The position numbers and the translations under genes are program-made. DNA of 20,625 nucleotides, taken from assembly GCA_002348365.1 (NCBI GenBank), contig DEBC01000172.1:79999-100623 (forward strand), written 5' to 3'. Numbering within the stretch: the stretch's first letter is position 1; each line of letters starts with the position of its first letter. The notes under the pieces are model-generated. The model was not told the origin of the DNA. It searched no databases and saw nothing but the letters and a program-made list of their open reading frames with translations. Source of the stretch: Alphaproteobacteria bacterium UBA2966 (GTDB lineage: Bacteria; Pseudomonadota; Alphaproteobacteria; UBA2966). Positions 15,852-20,625 of this stretch are shown one piece after another.

Positions 15852-15892
15852 CGTGCCGGCCTACGGCGGTTCAAACACGCACGCCCTAACTT

Positions 15893-17203
15893 CTATTCCC
15901 GACGCTCAAGAACGGCGACAAAAAAACCATCGGTACCGTAGCGAGCTGGCGTTAACAAAACGGTATCATCCAGATCCGGTGCTGAACTATCGAGCACGTC
16001 GGACCAGATGGGTCCCACCCGCATCGCGTGGAAATCGGTGTGCTCGGCCATGAAGTTGCGGATTTGCGCACCATTCTCAGACTCCAATAGGGAACACGTC
16101 ACATAAATCAATCGACCGCCCGGGGAGACCAATTTAGCCGCGCCATTGAGGATCTCCCGCTGTACCAGCAGATTTCGCTCAATATCGGCTGGAGACAGAC
16201 GCCACGGCAGATCCGGATTGCGCCGAATGGTCCCGACGCCTGTGCAGGGCGCATCGACAAGGACCCGGTCCGCACTGTTAGCAAGTTCATCCAAACGAGA
16301 GTCATCGACACCCGACAATTTGACCGGCTGAACGACGGTCACTCCTGCGCGACGCAAGCGTGGCTCCATTCGCTTCAAGCGGGTGCTGCTCACATCGCAG
16401 GCATATATGAGTCCCTGGTTCATCATTGTGGCTGCCAGGGCCAACGACTTTCCTCCGGCGCCCGCACACAGGTCCACAACCGTTTGGCCGCTTCGCGCGT
16501 CCACCAGCGCAGCGGCCACCTGCGACCCTTCGTCCTGGATTTCCACCAATCCGTCACGATAGGCCTGTGTGCCGCGCACTGAGGCCCGTTCGCGAACACG
16601 CAAAGCGCTTGACGCGTGAGAACATCGCTCAGCCCTGACACCTTCCTCTGCGAGTGCGCGTATCACTTCTTCCGGCGTGGCCTTGATCGTATTGGCGCGC
16701 AGGTCCAGTGCCGGCCGCCGCTGCATCGCATTCAACTCCGCTGCAGTCGCGTCTCCCAAAGATTCGCGGATTTCGCCAAAGAGCCAGTCGGGGCAGTTCG
16801 CGATGACCCAGTCGGGACGAGTCGGTTCCTCACCGGAGGAAGACAGAATATTCTCCAGCAGCTGGTCTTCCTCTTTTGTGAGCTTTGAGGGGCCGTAGCG
16901 GCTTGAATCAAAATGCGCGGCGATGCCCGCGTGATCCAGCGTCTCCGATCGGGCAAGTTCTGCCAGTACCAACGACCTCGGCCCCACACGCGGTTCGCCG
17001 GCGAACCGCCCGACATCCCAAGCCAGCGCGGCACGATGCCGCAGCACACCGTAAATAATCTCATTGATGGCGGCGCGATCCTTCGATCCGGCAAATCGGT
17101 GACCCTTGAACCAACGCTCAACGACTCTATCAGCGGGACGGTCCAGGGCCTCGATCAAACCCAGTACTTCAATCGCTGCGGCGACACGCGCAGCCGGCGT
17201 CAA
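15893..17203 (-). CDS. rsmB: 16S rRNA cytosine-C5 methyltransferase, RsmB-like
   Basis: SAM-dependent RsmB/NOP-family enzyme, 436 residues, expected to methylate C967 of 16S rRNA. The N-terminal NusB-like RNA-binding domain covers about residues 1-140. The methyltransferase domain has EIQDEGSQVAA (221-231), SAM-binding VVDLCAGAGGKSLA (242-255) and two cysteines of the family mechanism: C320 in DAPCTGVGTIRRNPD and C370 in YVTCSLLESEN. The start is TTG at 17203, with GAGG five bases before it; no ATG or GTG fits as well. The gene begins 30 bases after guaB and is probably co-transcribed with it. The target base is inferred from the family; other RsmB/NOP members act on different sites. Confidence 0.93.
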   Translation of the reverse strand: MTPAARVAAAIEVLGLIEALDRPADRVVERWFKGHRFAGSKDRAAINEIIYGVLRHRAALAWDVGRFAGEPRVGPRSLVLAELARSETLDHAGIAAHFDSSRYGPSKLTKEEDQLLENILSSSGEEPTRPDWVIANCPDWLFGEIRESLGDATAAELNAMQRRPALDLRANTIKATPEEVIRALAEEGVRAERCSHASSALRVRERASVRGTQAYRDGLVEIQDEGSQVAAALVDARSGQTVVDLCAGAGGKSLALAATMMNQGLIYACDVSSTRLKRMEPRLRRAGVTVVQPVKLSGVDDSRLDELANSADRVLVDAPCTGVGTIRRNPDLPWRLSPADIERNLLVQREILNGAAKLVSPGGRLIYVTCSLLESENGAQIRNFMAEHTDFHAMRVGPIWSDVLDSSAPDLDDTVLLTPARYGTDGFFVAVLERRE

Positions 17204-17233
17204 AGAAGCCTCAGTTGGCTGGAGATCGTGAAT

Positions 17234-18694
17234 CTACTCGGGATTCGGATAGTTGGGTGATTCCCGGGTGATAAGGACATCGTGAACATGGCTTTCGCGG
17301 AGCCCGGCATTCGAGATCTTCTGAAACTGGGGTTCGTCCTGGAGGTCAGCGACATCCGTGGCCCCCTGGTAGCCCATTCCCGCACGAAGCCCGCCAACAA
17401 GTTGGTGAATGACGCTATTGACGGGCCCTTTGTATGGCACCTGTCCTTCGACTCCTTCAGGGACGTACTTCAACGTACTTCCAACGTGCTCCTGGAAGTA
17501 TCGATCGGCTGAACCCTGTGCCATGGCTCCCGCCGAACCCATTCCCCGATAGGACTTATAGGAACGGCCCTGATAGAAGAACACCTCTCCAGGCGCTTCG
17601 TCTGTGCCCGCGAGCAGCGAACCGATCATCACGACATCCGCGCCAGCGGCGATTGCCTTGACGATGTCACCCGAATACTTGACGCCCCCGTCGGCAATCG
17701 CCGGAACACCCTGCCGATGGCACTCCTCAGCCGTCTCCATGACGGCTGTGAGCTGAGGCACTCCAACGCCAGCGACCATACGGGTGGTGCAAATCGATCC
17801 GGGGCCAATTCCGATCTTCACGGCATCAGCACCCACGTCGATAAGGGCTTTGGCGGCATCCGCCGTTGCTACATTACCCGCGACAACCTGCGCATAATTG
17901 CTCAACTTCTTGATTTGGCCCACGGCATCGATGACCCGCTGGGAATGCCCGTGGGCCGTGTCGACCACGACCACATCCACTTCGGCCTCAACCAGCGCCT
18001 CCGCTCGCTCGATGCCCTTTTCCCCGACGCCCGTCGCAGCCGCTACGCGCAGTCGCCCTTGTTCGTCCTTGCAAGCATCGGGATGGAGCTCAGCCTTCTC
18101 GATGTCCTTGACGGTGACGAGTCCAACGCACCGACCGTCATCATCCGTCACCAGAAGCTTTTCGATCCTGTGCTGATGCAGCAGATGTTTTGCTTCCTCG
18201 CCATCCACGCCTTCTCGGACGGTTACCAGTTCCTGAGTCATCAACTCCTTAACGGGTTGCTGTTCGTCTGTTGCAAAGCGAACGTCCCGATTGGTCAGAA
18301 TTCCGACCAACTGACCGCCAGAACCATTAACAACCGGGATACCCGATATGTGAAACCGCCGCATCAACTCCAACGCGTCAGCCAGTGGCTGATCAGGCCC
18401 AATCGTTACCGGATTGACCACCATGCCCGATTCAAACTTTTTCACGGTCCGGACTTCGTTCGCCTGATCTTCGATCGGTATGTTTCGGTGAACGACGCCG
18501 ATGCCTCCGGCCTGAGCCATTGCGATGGCCAATGAACTCTCCGTGACGGTGTCCATGGCGGCAGACACCAGCGGAATGTTCAGTCCAATTTCTCGAGTAA
18601 AGCGCGTCTTTGTATGGACTTCTGCAGGCAGAACAGCAGAGTATTTCGGCTTGAGGAGCACGTCGTCAAAAGTGAGCGATTCCGATATCTCCAT
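17234..18694 (-). CDS. guaB: Inosine-5'-monophosphate dehydrogenase
   Basis: Oxidises IMP to XMP with NAD+, the rate-limiting step of guanine nucleotide synthesis. It has a TIM-barrel core interrupted by two CBS domains at about residues 92-205 (for example HISGIPVVNGSGGQLVGILT and RIEKLLVTDDDGRCVGLVT). The catalytic cysteine is C302 in GPGSICTTR, and the flap region holds YRGMGSAGAM. Length 486 aa is normal. The start at 18694 is fixed by an AGGAGG seven bases away and by the family N-terminus (ISESLTFDDVLLKPKYS); an open frame back to 18778 was rejected. An inverted repeat lies 30-49 bases upstream. It is followed by rsmB after 30 bases, and its product XMP is the substrate of GuaA. Confidence 0.98.
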   Translation of the reverse strand: MEISESLTFDDVLLKPKYSAVLPAEVHTKTRFTREIGLNIPLVSAAMDTVTESSLAIAMAQAGGIGVVHRNIPIEDQANEVRTVKKFESGMVVNPVTIGPDQPLADALELMRRFHISGIPVVNGSGGQLVGILTNRDVRFATDEQQPVKELMTQELVTVREGVDGEEAKHLLHQHRIEKLLVTDDDGRCVGLVTVKDIEKAELHPDACKDEQGRLRVAAATGVGEKGIERAEALVEAEVDVVVVDTAHGHSQRVIDAVGQIKKLSNYAQVVAGNVATADAAKALIDVGADAVKIGIGPGSICTTRMVAGVGVPQLTAVMETAEECHRQGVPAIADGGVKYSGDIVKAIAAGADVVMIGSLLAGTDEAPGEVFFYQGRSYKSYRGMGSAGAMAQGSADRYFQEHVGSTLKYVPEGVEGQVPYKGPVNSVIHQLVGGLRAGMGYQGATDVADLQDEPQFQKISNAGLRESHVHDVLITRESPNYPNPE

Positions 18695-18723
18695 CTCGCC
18701 TCCTGAATTCGGTGGCGCGCAAT

Positions 18724-18743
18724 ATGCCATGCTTGCCTGGCAT
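18724..18743. promoter_or_regulatory. Inverted repeat upstream of guaB
   Basis: ATGCCA (18724-18729) and TGGCAT (18738-18743) form a perfect 6-bp inverted repeat with an 8-base centre. It lies 30 bases before the guaB start codon, where an operator or leader hairpin could act. No convincing -10/-35 pair was found nearby. Chance occurrence is possible. Confidence 0.25.
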
Positions 18744-18827
18744 TGGGTAGCGAAAAGGCACAGGTGCGCAGGGGTCAACTCAAGGCCTTGGGGTGAGCGT
18801 CCGTTAATCAGAGAATCTGGGCGAAAC

Positions 18828-19187
18828 CTAGAGGATAAAAGTCTCGAATGTGAGCTGTGCGACCTGGTAGATCAGAACGACCTCGAGAAAGATCAGCAGT
18901 ATTCCGAGGCGGTTAAGGCGCATCAGGGCAGCATTGTTCCCGGGGTCGATGTTAAATCGATTTATGATTTTCAGTAATAATTGCTGAAGGTAGTAGTGGG
19001 CGCCACCAAGTATGAACACGGCCAAACCGGTATCGATGGTGAAGTACCGGATTCCTTTGACTGAGCCGATTTCGATCTCGGGATGGTCTGAAAAGATATG
19101 AAAGCTGCAGAGCAGCCAGACTACGCCGACAAATCCCCATGCGAATATGAACTGTGCTTTGGTGCTTCTGATGACACGCCCCCAAAT
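18828..19187 (-). CDS. Unrecognised small membrane protein, start unresolved
   Basis: The frame is open from a stop at 19218-19220 to a TAG at 18828-18830 and encodes about 119-129 residues with three likely membrane helices: FIFAWGFVGVVWLLCSFHIF, TGLAVFILGGAHYYLQQLLL, and LGILLIFLEVVLIYQVAQL. The stretch before the first helix is basic (RRRKIWGRVIRSTK), as expected on the cytoplasmic side. No ATG, GTG or TTG occurs before the TTG at 19025, which lies inside the second helix and would remove the first. The end given here (19187) is an ATT codon. Alternatively a TTG at 19204 with GAGG five bases upstream would join this frame if one base were missing from the C5 run at 19179-19183. I do not recognise the family. 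It lies between rlmE and guaB; a pseudogene cannot be excluded. Confidence 0.5.
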   Translation of the reverse strand: MWGRVIRSTKAQFIFAWGFVGVVWLLCSFHIFSDHPEIEIGSVKGIRYFTIDTGLAVFILGGAHYYLQQLLLKIINRFNIDPGNNAALMRLNRLGILLIFLEVVLIYQVAQLTFETFIL

Positions 19188-19299
19188 CTTGCGTCTGCGA
19201 TCAAGTTTGCCTCGGCCTCACTTCAGCGGGTCAGATGCTATCACTGCAAAATTCCCCCAGCCAAATTCCGAGCCGACTACGCCTCAGCCGCGTCCCCGT

Positions 19300-20013
19300 T
19301 CACTTTGATTCCCTGAACCCAATCGCGATGACATAGGTTTCCGCGGACTCGCGACGACTTGCCTCAGGCTTGGCATGTTTAACGGTATGGAATGCCTGCT
19401 TCAATTTGGACAGCAGCACTTTTTCCGATCCTCCCTGATAGACCTTCGCAATGAAAACACCGTCCGGCCGAAGAATCCGAACGGCCACATCGAAAGCCGC
19501 TTCCGCGAGTGCCACAATCCTCAGATGGTCGGTGGCACGATGCCCGGTGGCAGCCGGCGCCATATCGGAGAGGACGACGTCGACACCATCCGCCGCAGAC
19601 GCGAGCACGGAGTCGACTGTTGCTTCGTCCATGATATCCGCGGTGATCGCCTGGGCGCCAACGATCGGGTCCATCGGGGACACGTCCACCGCTATGACAT
19701 TACCTTTGCCTGCTCTCTCCACTGACACCTGCGTCCAGCCTCCAGGAGCTGCTCCGAGATCAACGACTCTCAGGTCCAGTCTTAGAAAGCGAAATCGGTC
19801 ATCCAATTCCGTCAATTTGAAAGCGGCCCGCGAGCGATATCCGGCCTTTCGCGCTTCAGCAACGTAGGGATCGTTTAGCTGCCGCGAAAGCCAGCGCGTG
19901 GATGAGGATTTTCGGCCGCGGGCTGTTTGTACCCGCACATGGTCCCTGTCGCTGCCTGGTTTCGATCGGCCGCGCTTGGCACCGCCGCTACGACTTCGAG
20001 TTCGATTGCTCAC
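19300..20013 (-). CDS. rlmE: 23S rRNA uridine-2'-O-methyltransferase RlmE (FtsJ/RrmJ)
   Basis: Methylates the 2'-OH of U2552 in the A-loop of 23S rRNA, acting on the assembled 50S subunit. SAM motif VVDLGAAPGGWTQ (83-95). The K-D-K-E tetrad is present: K66 (AAFKL), D150 (LSDMAP), K190 (FIAKVYQGG) and E225 (AETYVIA). Length 237 aa, with a basic Arg/Ser/Lys-rich extension of about 35 residues before the conserved SSTRWLSRQLNDPYVAEA. The start is GTG at 20013, overlapping the stop of the Ppx/GppA gene as GTGA, which points to coupled translation. A longer frame to 20175 lies wholly inside that gene and was rejected. Confidence 0.96.
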   Translation of the reverse strand: MSNRTRSRSGGAKRGRSKPGSDRDHVRVQTARGRKSSSTRWLSRQLNDPYVAEARKAGYRSRAAFKLTELDDRFRFLRLDLRVVDLGAAPGGWTQVSVERAGKGNVIAVDVSPMDPIVGAQAITADIMDEATVDSVLASAADGVDVVLSDMAPAATGHRATDHLRIVALAEAAFDVAVRILRPDGVFIAKVYQGGSEKVLLSKLKQAFHTVKHAKPEASRRESAETYVIAIGFRESK

Positions 20014-20625
20014 GGACGAGCTTCGGCGTCCGCCGCCTGCATGAGACCCAGGAGAAGCCCCTCTCGCAGGCCCCGGTCGGCGACACGCAGGCGTTGGGCC
20101 GGCCAGGCCCGTGAGATCGCCTCGACGATGGCGCAACCAGCAATCACCAGATCTGCCCGACTCCGACGAATGCACGCGTGACTCGCCCGCTGGTCATAAG
20201 GCATGGCACTGACCGCCCGAGTCACGGAATCAAGTTCACCGATGGATAACCAGGTGCCATCGACGCGGGACCGGTCATAGCAAGTGAGACCGAGGTGGAC
20301 CGCGGCCAAGGTTGTCACCGTGCCCGAAGTGCCCAACATGTGCACGTCGCCGTCGTCGATAGCCGACTGCATGCCGTGATCAGCGACGAATGGATTGAGT
20401 AAGTCGCTGACATACTGGACGAGACGCGTGTAACCCGCCTCATCGCCACCACAATCACCGAATTCCTCTGAAAGTGTAACGACGCCACATGGCAATGATG
20501 TCCATCCCAGGACTTCGGGTTTTCGGCCATTTGCGAGGCCAATCCACATCAATTCAGTACTGCCGCCGCCAATATCGAATACAAGCGCCCGCCGGCACCG
20601 GTTGTCCAGCAGAGGCGAGCATCCC
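20010..20625 (-). CDS. Ppx/GppA family phosphatase, 5' end outside the window
   Basis: Exopolyphosphatase or pppGpp 5'-phosphatase of the actin-like ASKHA fold. The frame is open to the right edge, so the N-terminus is missing; about 204 residues are present of the roughly 300-500 usual in the family. Visible are the phosphate-binding FDIGGGSTELMW (about nt 20544-20579) and LGTSGTVTTLAAVHLGL (about nt 20286-20336), both family signatures. The C-terminus is short, with no sign of the extra HD-like domain of long Ppx proteins, as far as can be seen. It shares a GTGA overlap with rlmE. Whether polyphosphate or pppGpp is the substrate cannot be told from sequence; the nearby GMP synthesis genes do not decide it. 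Confidence 0.92.
   Translation of the reverse strand, partial: GCSPLLDNRCRRALVFDIGGGSTELMWIGLANGRKPEVLGWTSLPCGVVTLSEEFGDCGGDEAGYTRLVQYVSDLLNPFVADHGMQSAIDDGDVHMLGTSGTVTTLAAVHLGLTCYDRSRVDGTWLSIGELDSVTRAVSAMPYDQRASHACIRRSRADLVIAGCAIVEAISRAWPAQRLRVADRGLREGLLLGLMQAADAEARP

Noticed and set aside
17717..18535. Plus-strand open frame of 272 codons opposite guaB
   Set aside because: Shadow of guaB; no motif or credible start signal.
19098..19316. Plus-strand 72-codon frame in the rlmE-guaB gap
   Set aside because: No ribosome-binding site or recognisable domain; it lies opposite the more convincing membrane-protein frame.

Overview
The window looks like chromosomal DNA of an alphaproteobacterium. 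The evidence is the gene order dnaB-alr-radA-cvpA-purF-SDR on one strand, a YfgM-BamB-Der block on the other, guaB-rsmB-TPR-guaA, and a DnaB with the extra insertions typical of that class. The genus cannot be fixed from the sequence. I see no mobile element, CRISPR array, rRNA or tRNA. Nearly everything is core metabolism or information processing.

Plus strand, 1-8605: the 3' part of a cyclopropane-fatty-acid synthase that runs off the left edge; a 375-base gap holding DnaA-box-like motifs; dnaB (replicative helicase); alr (alanine racemase, 2 bases after dnaB); radA (recombination ATPase); cvpA (overlapping radA by 8 bases); a 154-base gap with three consecutive perfect or near-perfect stem-loops; purF (first step of purine synthesis); and a short-chain dehydrogenase.

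Minus strand, 20625-8589, read right to left: the 3' part of a Ppx/GppA phosphatase running off the right edge; rlmE (GTGA-coupled to it); a small membrane-protein frame lacking any ordinary start codon; guaB (IMP dehydrogenase); rsmB; a secreted TPR protein; guaA (GMP synthase); a tandem pair of beta-hydroxyacid dehydrogenase genes, one of which lacks exactly 134 internal codons; a YfgM-like TPR membrane protein; bamB; and der. The two blocks converge, and SDR and der overlap by 17 bases at their 3' ends.

Functionally, guanine nucleotide supply is concentrated here: purF starts the pathway and guaB/guaA convert IMP to XMP to GMP. They sit beside rRNA methylation (rsmB, rlmE), ribosome assembly (der), outer-membrane assembly (bamB) and a phosphatase of the polyphosphate/pppGpp family. 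The least ordinary items are the internally deleted dehydrogenase paralogue, the start-less membrane ORF between rlmE and guaB, and the structured leaders before purF and guaA.
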